Shown one piece after another: positions 28,185-37,067 of a DNA stretch of 64,000 nucleotides. Where the stretch lies: assembly GCA_963728975.1 (NCBI GenBank), contig CAVSMF010000005.1, positions 267,120 through 331,119 of the forward strand. The letters are read 5' to 3'. Position 1 is the stretch's first letter. The number at the start of each line of letters is the position of its first letter. Position numbers and translations under genes: made by a program. The notes below the pieces were generated by a model. The model saw only the letters and a program-made list of their open reading frames with translations, searched no databases and was not told where the DNA came from. The DNA is from DATFCK01 sp963728975. Lineage in GTDB: Bacteria; Verrucomicrobiota; Verrucomicrobiia; Chthoniobacterales; UBA10450.

Positions 28185-28571
28185 TTACTCCTTCCGGACC
28201 GGAACCGGCCGGCCTTCGGCATCGACTGCCACGTAAGTGAACACACCTCGGGTCACGCGCTCTTTTTCGCCGCTTCGATAGCGCCGCACCCAGACTTCCA
28301 CCGGAATCGTGATTGAAGTGTTGCCGATCTTTTCGACCCGCGCATAACAGGCGACTGTGTCCCCCACCCGCACCGGTTTGAGGAACGACATTCCTTCCAT
28401 CGCCACCGTCACCACCCGCGAGTTCGCCGTCTTGGTCGCCAGAATGCTGCTGCCCAGATCCATCTGCGACATCAGCCAGCCGCCAAAAATGTCGCCGCTC
28501 GGGTTGGTATCCTTCGGCATCGCGATCGTTTGAATAACGAGCTCGCCCTTCGGTTGATCGCCAGTTTCCAT
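28185..28571 (-). CDS. Acyl-CoA thioesterase, YciA-like hotdog
   Basis: A 128-residue hotdog-fold hydrolase of acyl-CoA thioesters. MPKDTNPSGDIFGGWLMSQMD carries the conserved N-x-x-G-x-I-F-G-G-W and aspartate of the YciA/BACH family. VAMEGMSFLKPVRVGDTV is the second strand-helix. It is upstream of nothing on its strand; queA ends 71 nt upstream. Confidence 0.9.
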   Translation of the reverse strand: METGDQPKGELVIQTIAMPKDTNPSGDIFGGWLMSQMDLGSSILATKTANSRVVTVAMEGMSFLKPVRVGDTVACYARVEKIGNTSITIPVEVWVRRYRSGEKERVTRGVFTYVAVDAEGRPVPVRKE

Positions 28572-28641
28572 ATTCCTGTGGAGGGACGACCTTGTGTCGT
28601 CCCATAATCAAACGGCCGCGGTCAAGCCCACAATCGGCCAT

Positions 28642-29622
28642 TTACAAAATCAGCATGCAATCGCCATAGCTGTAAAACCGATACCGCTCCCGGATCGCTT
28701 CCTCATACGCGCGCAAAACAAATTCCCGGCCCGCGAACGCGCTCACCAGCATCAGTAAACTCGACCGCGGCAGATGGAAATTTGTCAGCAGGGCATCGAC
28801 CACCCGAAATTCGAACGGCGGATATATAAAAATGCCGGTGGCCCCGTCCTGGGGCGATACCTTGCCGTTGGCGTCACAAGCCGATTCCAGAACACGCACA
28901 GCCGTCGTTCCCACCGCAACAATCCGATCCGCCGCATTGACCCGTTGCGCGGCCTCTTCCGAAATCGCAAACGCTTCCGTATGCATTGCGTGATCGGCAA
29001 TATTTTCGGCCTGAACCGGCCGGAACGTTCCGGGGCCGACATGCAAGGTCACGAACGTGTGCGGTAATTCAGCCAGGATCTGGGGCGTAAAATGCAAGCC
29101 GGCCGTGGGCGCCGCCACCGCTCCCGGTTCCCGCGCGAACACTGTCTGATAGCGCGTTTCGTCCTCGATCTCGCTCTCCCGTTGAATGTATGGCGGCAAC
29201 GGCATCACTCCGCCGGAATAGAGATCGATATCGGATTCAAGCGAAATAATCCTCTCCCCGTTGGCGCCAACCGCTTCCACCTGCGCCTCTACTCCGCCCA
29301 GCTCGATCGCCGCCCCGACCCGCATTTTCCGGCCGGGACGAGTCAAACATCGCCAGCGCCGCTGCCCAACCCGCTCTAAAAGCAGCAACTCAACTGCGCC
29401 ATCGTCCGAAAATCTGCGCGCCGGCAGTACCCGGGTGTCGTTGAGGACAAGCAAATCTTCCGCCGACAGGAAACCGTTGAGTTCGCTGAACTGTCGATGC
29501 TCGATTGCCGCGCCGTCGCGGTGCAAGACCATCATGCGCGATGCGTCCCGGCGCGGAAGCGGCCGGCTCGCAATCAACTCACGAGGCAATTCGTAATCAT
29601 AATCACTGAGTTTCGAGCTCAT
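28642..29622 (-). CDS. queA: tRNA preQ1(34) S-adenosylmethionine ribosyltransferase-isomerase
   Basis: Transfers the ribosyl part of SAM to preQ1-modified tRNA in queuosine synthesis. From ATG 29622 the protein has 326 residues and starts MSSKLSDYDYELPRELIASR, followed by LLVLNDTRVLPAR, APTAGLHFTP, LHVGPGTFRPV and the C-terminal NFHLPRSSLLMLVSAFAG, all QueA signatures. The in-frame ATG 27 nt upstream adds a poor segment. Confidence 0.95.
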   Translation of the reverse strand: MSSKLSDYDYELPRELIASRPLPRRDASRMMVLHRDGAAIEHRQFSELNGFLSAEDLLVLNDTRVLPARRFSDDGAVELLLLERVGQRRWRCLTRPGRKMRVGAAIELGGVEAQVEAVGANGERIISLESDIDLYSGGVMPLPPYIQRESEIEDETRYQTVFAREPGAVAAPTAGLHFTPQILAELPHTFVTLHVGPGTFRPVQAENIADHAMHTEAFAISEEAAQRVNAADRIVAVGTTAVRVLESACDANGKVSPQDGATGIFIYPPFEFRVVDALLTNFHLPRSSLLMLVSAFAGREFVLRAYEEAIRERYRFYSYGDCMLIL

Positions 29623-29642
29623 AGGTAGCGGCGATTGCCCCC

Positions 29643-29706
29643 ACTCCATTACTCCATTACTCCCTCACTCCATCACTCCATCACTCCATCACTCCATCAC
29701 TCCATC
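29643..29706. repeat. 8-bp microsatellite, eight units
   Basis: Eight consecutive octamers of the form actccatc (two actccatt, one actccctc) between divergent queA and the uracil-DNA glycosylase gene. The array covers the likely promoter region of both genes, so copy number could affect their expression. Confidence 0.95.
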
Positions 29707-29748
29707 AAAAAGAATTGCTGCGCGAAATTAATTTTTGCATGATGCCCC

Positions 29749-30519
29749 ATGCTCCGCCCGGCGCTCGATCTTGTTCTCTCCGCCCTCGAACAAATCCGCG
29801 ACGAGGCCAGACGATTGCCATGCGCATCGCGAGCTGCTGTCGATCAGCTTTTTGAAACCCGGCACAACCTGAAGCCGGAAAGGCCGGCCAATACCGACGA
29901 TGGCGCCAGGATCAATACTCTGGCCCAGATCCAAAATCAGGTAAGCGTTTGCGCGAAATGCGCGCACCTTGCCAGCAGCCGCACCCAGACGGTGTTTGGC
30001 GTCGGCAATCCGAACGCGAACTTGATGTTCGTGGGAGAAGCGCCCGGGGCCGATGAGGACGCCCAGGGCGAACCGTTTGTCGGACGGGCGGGCCAACTTC
30101 TGACCCGAATCATCGAGACGATGGGCTTCTCCCGCAGCGACGTTTATATCGCCAATGTATTGAAATGCCGGCCGGATATGCCCCGGGGCTCTTCTGGAAA
30201 CCGGGCGCCCACCCCGGCGGAAATGCAGACCTGTCTCCCCTATCTGCGTCAGCAAATCGAAATCATTCGGCCCAAAGTGTTGGTCGCGCTCGGAGCGGTG
30301 GCGGTGGAAGGATTGCTCGGCTCTCGCGGGACCATGCGCGAACTGCGCGGACGCTGGCATTCATTCAACGGCACGCCGCTCATGATCACTTATCATCCCG
30401 CCTATTTGCTGCGAAACCAGTCCCGAACCGAAAAACGCAAGGTCTGGGAAGATATGCTGCTGGTGCTGGAACGGTTGGAGTGCGACATCACCGAGAAGCA
30501 GAGAAGTTATTTTTTATAA
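29749..30519 (+). CDS. Family 4 uracil-DNA glycosylase (4Fe-4S)
   Basis: Removes uracil from DNA in base excision repair. The 256-residue protein has the four cluster cysteines of family 4 enzymes (C68 and C71 in SVCAKCAHL, C140 in NVLKCRP, C162 in TCLPYL), the active-site stretch VGEAPGADEDAQGEPFVGRA and the YHPAYLLR motif near the C-terminus. The first ~50 residues are a variable extension. Confidence 0.93.
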   Translation: MLRPALDLVLSALEQIRDEARRLPCASRAAVDQLFETRHNLKPERPANTDDGARINTLAQIQNQVSVCAKCAHLASSRTQTVFGVGNPNANLMFVGEAPGADEDAQGEPFVGRAGQLLTRIIETMGFSRSDVYIANVLKCRPDMPRGSSGNRAPTPAEMQTCLPYLRQQIEIIRPKVLVALGAVAVEGLLGSRGTMRELRGRWHSFNGTPLMITYHPAYLLRNQSRTEKRKVWEDMLLVLERLECDITEKQRSYFL

Positions 30520-30549
30520 TGTAGCAACCGGCCTCGCCGCAGCACCAAA

Positions 30550-30595
30550 GTAGCGCAAGCGTCTCGCTTGCTGGCAAGCCAGAGGCTTGCCCTAC
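30550..30595. repeat. Palindromic REP-like element
   Basis: gtagcgcaagcgtctcgctt at the left and aggcttgccctac at the right form an imperfect palindrome 30 nt after the glycosylase gene. The remainder of 30596-31127 is largely empty; a possible small gene is listed separately. Confidence 0.6.
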
Positions 30596-30661
30596 TTTAT
30601 GTCGATCAGAGATGCCGGTTGACGCCGAATCCATCTGTTTTATTCGTCTGCTTGCGCCCAT

Positions 30662-30874
30662 TTGCCATACGATGGATCCTTACGCCAGACCCAAAGAACG
30701 AAGAATAGGCCCGAACCGACCCGCCATTTCTCATTTGCCCCGCGCCGCCGACACCCGCACAAAAAAGAGCGACAAGCCGAGAAGCAGGCTGTGGCGGCCG
30801 CGCGACGCGCGATAAAAAAATCCGCGCGACGCCATTTGAAGCAGCAACTCTTAGAGGAGCTGGACGAACGCTAG
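30662..30874 (+). CDS. Possible small basic protein
   Basis: A 70-residue frame with a highly basic C-terminal half (KKERQAEKQAVAAARRAIKK, then a short acidic end EELDER). The composition resembles small nucleic-acid-binding proteins, but there is no ribosome site and no family is recognised. It could equally be noise in a 600-base intergenic region. Confidence 0.25.
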   Translation: MPYDGSLRQTQRTKNRPEPTRHFSFAPRRRHPHKKERQAEKQAVAAARRAIKKSARRHLKQQLLEELDER

Positions 30875-31127
30875 TTAGCCAAACGGGACTGGCATCGGGA
30901 TGCTGCGCCAGAACATGAAGCCAAGGTCCAGCCATCTCGCCCAATCCAACCCCTCTTAGGCCCGGCTAAATCTGCCTAAAGCCTTCAACCGATTGCGATT
31001 TCCGGATAGGAAACGATTTTTTCTTCGAAATTATGAGGCCGCCAAGCCCTCCTCGTCCGAATTTTAGTAACTATAGGCTTGACATTCTTGCCCTATTTTA
31101 TCAAAACAACACTATCGGAGGGAATCT

Positions 31128-31703
31128 ATGAAAAGAACTATTGCACTCTTTTTGCCGGCTTTGCTCGCCTGCGTCACAGTCGTTCGCGCCGATATTATTC
31201 CCTCTTTCGATGACGCCTACGCCTTCGGCGATACCGCGGTTTGGAATTACCATATCGATATCACCACCGACCAAAATGTTACCACCGGAGATTTCTTCAC
31301 CATCTACGATTTTGGCAATTTTATTCCCGGCTCCAACTCGGAACCGGTCGGATGGAGCCTCACCGCATCCTATGTCGGAACCACTCCGGGATTGGTTAAC
31401 CCCACCGACGACCCTGGACTGCTCAATCTCACCTGGACCTATAATGGCCCGACAATTCTCGGACCGACCCTCGATATCGGCACTTTTCGGGTAACGGTGA
31501 ACGGGCCGGTAGCTCCTACTCGCACTTCGCAATTTGCCTCTCAGGCAACCCGCAACTCCGGCCCAAATGCCGGAACCAAAATCGATAACATCGGGAACAT
31601 TCCCGTTCCAACCGCCATCCCCGAACCTTCGGTGCTGGCGCTTCTTGCCGTCGGCGGAGCGTTTGGGATCGGGCGCATAATTTCCCGTCGCCGGAAAGCG
31701 TAA
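31128..31703 (+). CDS. PEP-CTERM sorted extracellular protein
   Basis: A 191-residue exported protein. A signal peptide (MKRTIALFLPALLACVTVVR) is followed by a beta-rich domain and the sorting tail IPEPSVLALLAVGGAFGIGR ending in RRRKA, the PEP motif, hydrophobic helix and basic end recognised by exosortase. A ribosome site ggaggg lies 5-6 nt before ATG 31128, and a TTGACA at 31079-31084 could be a -35 box, although no good -10 at standard spacing was found. Exosortase itself is not in the window. PEP-CTERM systems normally go with exopolysaccharide genes, as at 50-63 kb. Confidence 0.9.
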   Translation: MKRTIALFLPALLACVTVVRADIIPSFDDAYAFGDTAVWNYHIDITTDQNVTTGDFFTIYDFGNFIPGSNSEPVGWSLTASYVGTTPGLVNPTDDPGLLNLTWTYNGPTILGPTLDIGTFRVTVNGPVAPTRTSQFASQATRNSGPNAGTKIDNIGNIPVPTAIPEPSVLALLAVGGAFGIGRIISRRRKA

Positions 31704-31799
31704 AGATTGCTTTCCTGCGTTCCTTAGAGAGCCAATCTATCGCCGTGATGCGCGGCGGTATTCGCTGGCATTTCCCCGTTGCCGGAGCATTTTGAATTG

Positions 31800-32991
31800 A
31801 TGCCCGACCCAGATCCCGACGAGGAGATAGTGCCGCAACCGGCATCAGACTCCGGCGCCGGCCCTCCGACCCCGAAAGAACGCTCCCGAAGAGTTCCCCT
31901 GACCCCTGAGCAACGCCGATTCCTGGGGCGCGGGCGCTCTGCCTACGACCAGCCGGCCCCGGCTCCCCCGTCCCCGAAATCGCCCGAACCGGAAACCGTA
32001 AAAGACGCGCCCTCTCCACCGCCCGATCGCCCGCAAAAGCGCGAAAAGCGGGTTCGACCCGTTAAAAAGTGGAGACCGGCACGTGTCCTCGAGACCCAGA
32101 ACCTTGTCCTGATAATTGGCGCCCTGATCCTGCTGGCGCTCACGTTCTACATCGGCAAGAAATTCGAATATTGGAAATACGCGATCACTACCCGAAACAA
32201 CGCGGACCTTGCGGGAACCGAGGCAAGCAAATACCCGGGGGTCTCCGCGGAGGAATTAGTCGACCAAGCCCTTGTGGCCGAGCGTCTGGGCCATTGGCAG
32301 GAAGCAGGCAGCCGCTACATCGCGGCCAAGTACAAAAATATGTCTTTCACCGGCCTTATTTTTCGCGCGGGAAAACTCTATTACGACCATGGGGACTTCG
32401 ATGATGCCGACAGATTGTTCGATCACGCCGTTGCCTTCGGTGAGAACGTCGCCCAATCGAACTATTTTCGTGGCATGATTGCCTCGGGCCGGCAGGATTA
32501 TCCGGCGGCCGAAAATTTTTTCGAAGCCGCCTCGAACGCCGAGCCATTCAATGCCGATTACCTTTACTCGTGGGCGGAAACGCTCCGCAAGGATCGGCGG
32601 CCGGGCGATGCCGTCAGTCGTTATCAGCAGGCCGCGCTCCGCGCAACCGAGCACGAAGCAGTGGTATGCCGATTCAAGGCCAGGATGGCGACGATAGAAG
32701 CCGGAGATACCAAACAGCTCGAAAACGACCTCGCCAAACAACGCGGCCACGGGCCCGCTCGGCACCGATTGGTTAATGACCGTGGCCGCCTTGCAAATCC
32801 ATGCCGGCGATTTCGCTGAAGCCACCAAAACCATCGAGCAGGCCCGCGCTTCCGATCAATCGCATCTCTTCGGATTATTTGCCGCTTGCGCCGGCGACAG
32901 GCTATTCACCGCCGCCTGCGAAAATCATCCGCAACTGGCCCAGGCCTGCCGCGTCTCGGGCGCTCCCAAATTGCCCTCCCCTCCACTGTAA
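31800..32991 (+). pseudogene. Membrane-anchored TPR protein, frameshifted near the C-terminus
   Basis: Starts MPDPDPDEEIVPQPASD, has a proline-rich, basic N-terminal ~100 residues, one membrane helix (LVLIIGALILLALTFYIGKK) and TPR-like repeats (ALVAERLGHWQEAGSRYIAA, DHGDFDDADRLFDHAVAFGE, YPAAENFFEAASNAEPFNAD). At about 32740-32755 the frame shifts: the first frame ends in a nonsense tail, while the next frame continues GPLGTDWLMTVAALQIHAGD and FAEATKTIEQARASDQ to TAA 32989-32991. One base change restores a continuous protein of about 396 residues. Probably a scaffold in the cell envelope; no specific partner known. Confidence 0.75.
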
Positions 32992-33296
32992 AAGCGGCGT
33001 CCTCCTTGCGCGACGGCCTTTCGGTGGCGCAAGTTTTCAACTTGCGATCTAAACCAAGGGCAAGTTGAAAACTTGCCCCACCTTGTGCGAAGGTCCCCGC
33101 CGCTTTTCCCCTCGCACCAACGCGACCAGAGATCGCGTCTACTGTAAAAGCGGCGTCCTCCTTGCGCGACGGCCTTTCGGTGGCGCAAGTTTTCAACTTG
33201 CGATCTAAACCAAGGGCAAGTTGAAAACTTGCCCCACCTTGTGCGAAGGTCCCCGCCGCTTTCCCCCCGCCCCCACGCGACCAGAGATCGCGTCTA
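32985..33296. repeat. 156-bp tandem duplication between convergent genes
   Basis: 32985-33140 is repeated at 33141-33296 with a period of 156 and only a few differences. Each unit contains the hairpin gcaagttttcaacttgc / ggcaagttgaaaacttgccc and the string aaaagcggcgtcctccttgc. The first copy includes the stop codon of the TPR gene and the second includes that of the peptidase gene, so the unit may also terminate transcription from both sides. Confidence 0.9.
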
Positions 33297-34574
33297 CTTT
33301 TTTTCCCGATTGTATTTCCGTAACAGCTCCCGCAACCGATCGTGCGGAAGCGCTTCGACCCGATGATTATCACGACCAACGAAAACTCGGCGCCCAGTCG
33401 CCTCGTCTTTGGTCCAAGCCCGGCTGTTTATTGAGTCCGCCGGTTGATCCACCAACGCGTTCACGATTGCCTCTTCCGTCGCTTGCACCACACCGGCAAA
33501 AATCGGATCCAGCAAGTCGTTCGGAATTGTTTCCACGGAATGAGTAAGCTTCTCCGGACTGCCTGCCTCCGGATTGGCTGTTGAAAACGCGATGAACAAG
33601 TCGCCCGAGCCGTTCCCGGATATGCTCCCCGTCCGGGCCAGCCCCAGCGACACCCGCCGGGCCAGGCGTTTGAGCTGGTGCGGCAGCAGAGGCGCATCGG
33701 TCGCCACCACCACAATGATCGAACCGGTCTCCTCCGGGTAAACTTTCCCCGGAATTTCTTTCCCGACCGGCACGCCGGCGATGGTGAGCTGATCGCGTCG
33801 CCCGCAGTTGGCCTGAACAAAAACACCAATGGCGAACTTCCGGATTTGCTTGCTGGAACCACGGCTGCCCTCTGCCGCGATGGTCACCTGCCGCGACGCC
33901 GTGCCGTTCCCGCCTTTGAATTCATAACAAATCATCCCGGTGCCGCCGCCGACACTGCCTTCCTCAACCGCGCCGCCATGCGCCGAATCCAGGGCACGGG
34001 CGACGTCTTCCGCCTTGACATGGAAACCGTTGATATCGTTGAGCCAGCCATCCCACGTCTCCGCTACCACCGGCGTACTCCACCAATACCCGGTCGTATC
34101 CGCGCCCCCATGCGCGATCCGCCAGGCGATCGTCGCATCGCGCGCAACTCCGACGCTGTGGGTGTTGGTAATAACGATCGGTCCCTCCAGAAAGCCGCCC
34201 TCCTCCACCCAGGCAGTTCCGGTCATCTCACCGTTTCCATTTAAACTGAAAACACCGGCATAAACCGGATCGTTCAAAGAAGCGTGTCCGCGCGGAATAA
34301 TCGCGGTTACACCCGTGCGCACCGGCCCTTTTCCGACTTCGAGTTTTCCTTCTCCGCTGATTAAGGTGGCGTAACCGACTTCCACACCGGCCACGTCGGT
34401 GATGGCGTTGAGCGGACCGGGATTCCCTTCAAATGGAATACCGAGATCACGGGCCCGAACCGGTTTGATCGCAACCTGCGATGGCGGCGATGTCTGCGGT
34501 TCCCGGGCTGGAAGATCGCTGACAAACACGCCCGCAAGAGCGTTGACGATCAGCCAAAACGTTATTAATCGCAT
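33294..34574 (-). CDS. P1-family (S58) aminopeptidase, DmpA/BapA-like
   Basis: A self-processing N-terminal nucleophile peptidase acting on N-terminal D/L-alanine or beta-peptides. The protein has 426 residues including a signal-like N-terminus (MRLITFWLIVNALAGVF). Conserved blocks: GNPGPLNAITDVAGVEVGY, VRTGVTAIIPRG, VITNTHSVGVARDA, EEGSVGGGTGMICYEFKGG and GSIIVVVATDAPLLPHQLKR; the G284-S285 step is the likely cleavage site with S285 as nucleophile, by analogy to S250 of DmpA. Periplasmic or secreted. Confidence 0.9.
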   Translation of the reverse strand: MRLITFWLIVNALAGVFVSDLPAREPQTSPPSQVAIKPVRARDLGIPFEGNPGPLNAITDVAGVEVGYATLISGEGKLEVGKGPVRTGVTAIIPRGHASLNDPVYAGVFSLNGNGEMTGTAWVEEGGFLEGPIVITNTHSVGVARDATIAWRIAHGGADTTGYWWSTPVVAETWDGWLNDINGFHVKAEDVARALDSAHGGAVEEGSVGGGTGMICYEFKGGNGTASRQVTIAAEGSRGSSKQIRKFAIGVFVQANCGRRDQLTIAGVPVGKEIPGKVYPEETGSIIVVVATDAPLLPHQLKRLARRVSLGLARTGSISGNGSGDLFIAFSTANPEAGSPEKLTHSVETIPNDLLDPIFAGVVQATEEAIVNALVDQPADSINSRAWTKDEATGRRVFVGRDNHRVEALPHDRLRELLRKYNREKK

Positions 34575-34896
34575 AAAGTAGAAGCGGCGTCCGCGCCGCT
34601 TTCTCTAATCCACACGCGACTAAAAGTCGCGTCTAAATGAATTGCAGGGCGTCTGTCGCTGTCAGACGCCGAATCGAGATGTGGCGCAACTTTCCAAGTT
34701 GCCAACTAATCCCAAGGCAAGTTGAAAAACTTGCCCCATCTCTTGACCCCCGCTTACCCTATTTTAATCTCGTAACATTTGTGACTCTTTTAACGCCTCC
34801 GAAGTTGCCAAGCTAATCCCAAGGCAAGTTAAAAACTTGCCTCACTTTTCTTCTTTTCTATTTCCGTCATTTGCCCACTGCATCTAAGTTAGCGGT
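34575..34896. repeat. Cluster of dispersed hairpin repeats upstream of dnaX
   Basis: Holds at least four short palindromic families in a row: agcggcgtccgcgccgct, cgcgactaaaagtcgcg, gggcgtctgtcgctgtcaga with its partner cgcc, and twice ggcaagttgaaaaacttgcc. All recur elsewhere (32985-33296, 37080-37210). No gene is seen; the dnaX promoter must lie within or close to them. Confidence 0.8.
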
Positions 34897-36201
34897 GTGA
34901 GCTATCAGGTTTTTGCCCGAAAATACCGGCCCCAAACGTTTGACGATCTGGTCGGACAAACCCACGTCTCCCGCACGCTCAAGAACGCTGTCGCCCAGAA
35001 CCGCCTCGCCCACGCCTACCTGTTTGTCGGGCCGCGCGGAGTCGGCAAGACCTCCACCGCCCGGATCCTGGCCAAATCGCTCAATTGCGTCAAAGGTCCG
35101 ACGGTCACGCCCTGTGGCGTGTGCGATAATTGCCGGGAGATCGCCGCCGGCAACAGCCTCGATGTCATCGAGATCGATGGCGCCAGTAATAACAGCGTCG
35201 AAGATGTCCGCGAGCTGCGCGATAACGTCCGCTACGCGCCGGCCAAAGGCCGTTACAAGATTTATCTGATCGACGAAGTCCACATGCTCTCCTCGGCCGC
35301 GTTCAACGCCCTCCTCAAAACCCTCGAAGAACCGCCGCCGCACGTGAAATTCATTTTTGCCACCACCGAACCGCAAAAGGTCCTGGCCACCATCCTGAGC
35401 CGCTGCCAGCGCTTCGATCTGCACCGGATCCCGGCGAACTTGATCGCCCAACACCTGCAACTCATTGCCGGGAAAGAAAAAATCACTCTCGAGCCCGCCG
35501 CCGCTCACGCCATCGCCCGCGGCGCCGAAGGCGGCCTGCGCGACGCCGAATCGATGCTGGATCAGCTGGTCGCGTTTTGCGGCGAAAAAATCGCCGAAGC
35601 CGACGTCCTCAACGTATTCGGTTTTACCAGCGAACAAACCGTTGCCGGGTTCACCGAAAAGATTTTGCAGGGCGCGACCGCCGATGCGGTCCAGCTCCTC
35701 CACGAACAATCGGAGTCCGGAAAAGACATGATGAAGCTCATGTCCGATTTGATTTCGTATCTGCGCGACCTGTTGGTGTTCAAGGTAAAACCGGACGCGG
35801 TCAGCGAGGATATCGACGCCGATCTGCAAAAATCGCTCGCGGCCCAGGCTAAATTGATCGAGACCGACCGGTTGCTCGAATTGATCGATCAATTCGCGGA
35901 AGCGGAAGCGCGGATGAAATGGGTGCCTAACAAGAAATTGCACTTTGAAGTTGCGCTGATCAAAGCGATCCAAAGCCTGGGCCAGGTGACCCTGAACGAG
36001 GTGATCGACAATCTGAACGCGTTGCGCGGCGGGGAGGTAGGGACGGACCGCCGGGCCGCCCAATCGAGCGTCGAAAAGACCCCCCAGGTAGGGACGCCTC
36101 AGGTAGGGACGCATCTCCGAGGCGTCCGATCGAGACGTCGAACCAACCCATCCCCCCCCGGTAGGGACGGACCGCCGGGCCGTCCAATCGAACGTCCATA
36201 A
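34897..36201 (+). CDS. dnaX: DNA polymerase III subunit gamma-like product of dnaX
   Basis: Clamp-loader ATPase. From GTG 34897 (SYQVFARKYRPQTFDDLVGQ follows) it has a Walker A GPRGVGKTST at about 45-54, zinc cysteines C64, C73, C76 and C79, Walker B LIDEVHML near 124-131, sensor 1 ATTEPQKV and the domain III GEVTLNEVIDNL-like end. Translation stops at TAA 36199-36201 after 434 residues, close to the 431 of the E. coli gamma form, because the frame runs into repeat DNA at 36036-36190. The tau-like remainder continues in another frame. Confidence 0.9.
   Translation: MSYQVFARKYRPQTFDDLVGQTHVSRTLKNAVAQNRLAHAYLFVGPRGVGKTSTARILAKSLNCVKGPTVTPCGVCDNCREIAAGNSLDVIEIDGASNNSVEDVRELRDNVRYAPAKGRYKIYLIDEVHMLSSAAFNALLKTLEEPPPHVKFIFATTEPQKVLATILSRCQRFDLHRIPANLIAQHLQLIAGKEKITLEPAAAHAIARGAEGGLRDAESMLDQLVAFCGEKIAEADVLNVFGFTSEQTVAGFTEKILQGATADAVQLLHEQSESGKDMMKLMSDLISYLRDLLVFKVKPDAVSEDIDADLQKSLAAQAKLIETDRLLELIDQFAEAEARMKWVPNKKLHFEVALIKAIQSLGQVTLNEVIDNLNALRGGEVGTDRRAAQSSVEKTPQVGTPQVGTHLRGVRSRRRTNPSPPGRDGPPGRPIERP
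36036..36190. repeat. Repeat expansion inside dnaX (124-bp period, with C8 run)
   Basis: The 35-nt string starting ggtagggacggaccgccggg occurs at 36036 and again at 36160, 124 nt apart, with further ggtagggacg units at 36088 and 36102 between. These are diverged relatives of the REP palindromes at 14801 and 15328. A run of eight C lies at 36152-36159. Because 124 is 1 mod 3, the expansion shifts the reading frame; removing one 124-nt period rejoins the two parts of dnaX in frame. Confidence 0.88.
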
Positions 36202-36202
36202 A

Positions 36203-36595
36203 ACCACAGACGAAAAGCCCGCCTCATCCGAAACCCCAGTCGATGCCGCCGGCGTTTGGGACCAGGTCTGCGCCAAAATTCCCGCCCAGGGATTTTTGCG
36301 GACGCTGGTCGATTCCTTAACCGTGATTGGCTCGGAAGGCCGCAACTTTGTTCTCGGCTATCCCCCCGCGGAAAAATCGTCGATCGAGACGCTGATCACC
36401 ACCAGCAATCGCCGGCAACTGGAAAGTTTGCTTAAGGAAATCAGCGGCCGCGATTGGACGGTAAAACTGGAGGCAAGAGAAGGGTTGCCGGCAAAAAAGA
36501 AAAAAGAACAGGCGGCGTCGCGCGCGGAAGAAATCAAGAACGATCCGCTGATTCAGGAAGCGCTGGAAATGTTTAAGGGGGAAATCAAATCATGA
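36203..36595 (+). pseudogene. Tau-like C-terminal part of dnaX, out of frame
   Basis: Open frame without its own convincing start, reading DEKPASSETPVDAAGVWDQV then CAKIPAQGFLRTLVDSLTVI and ending MFKGEIKS at TGA 36593-36595. The content (GVWDQVCAKI, LTTSNRRQLESLLKEI-like) is the domain V type end of tau that contacts the polymerase alpha subunit. It is reached from the first part only by removal of the 124-nt repeat period or by a one-base deletion, for example in the C8 run. Confidence 0.8.
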
Positions 36596-36752
36596 AGACG
36601 CCGGGGAGCGCACGCATCCTGCGTGCAGCGTTTGGCATCCCTGCCAAACGCCCGCACTGTAATCCTTGTAACTTTTTAACCTTTTAGCCTTTCAACTCTT
36701 TTACCCTCTCTTCCATCTTCTGCACGCAACGCGTGCCTATCTTCTATTCCGC
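36596..36752. repeat. Short hairpin repeats between dnaX and ybaB
   Basis: Contains cgcacgcatcctgcgtgc and gcgtttggcatccctgccaa with its partner acgc, followed by a pyrimidine-rich stretch (aacctttt, aactctttta) and gcacgcaacgcgtgc. Nothing coding. Confidence 0.6.
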
Positions 36753-37067
36753 ATGAACCTAAACAAATTAATGAAGCAGGCCCAAAAGATGCAGGAGCAA
36801 ATGGCCAAGACCCAATCGGAGCTCCAGGAAAAAACCGTCGAAGTCGAGGCCGGCGGCGGCAAAGTAAAAGTAACCGCTAACGGCGCCGGTGAAGTGATTT
36901 CCATCAAGATCGACAAGGAAATTGTCGATCCGGACGACGTGGAATTTTTGGAAGAAGTAGTGTTGAGCGGAGTAAAAGACGCGATCGAAAAAGGCAAAGC
37001 CGTGGCCGAAGCGGAAATGGGGAAAATCACCGGCGGCCTTGGCGGCCTGGGCATTCCAGGAATGTAG
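36753..37067 (+). CDS. ybaB: YbaB/EbfC nucleoid-associated protein
   Basis: A 104-residue DNA-binding protein: MNLNKLMKQAQKMQEQMAKT, a coiled-coil N-terminus, then GGGKVKVTANGAGEVISIKI and the C-terminal MGKITGGLGGLGIPGM. Starts with MNLNKLMKQAQ as usual for the family. Its place after dnaX is the classic dnaX-ybaB arrangement. Confidence 0.95.
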   Translation: MNLNKLMKQAQKMQEQMAKTQSELQEKTVEVEAGGGKVKVTANGAGEVISIKIDKEIVDPDDVEFLEEVVLSGVKDAIEKGKAVAEAEMGKITGGLGGLGIPGM

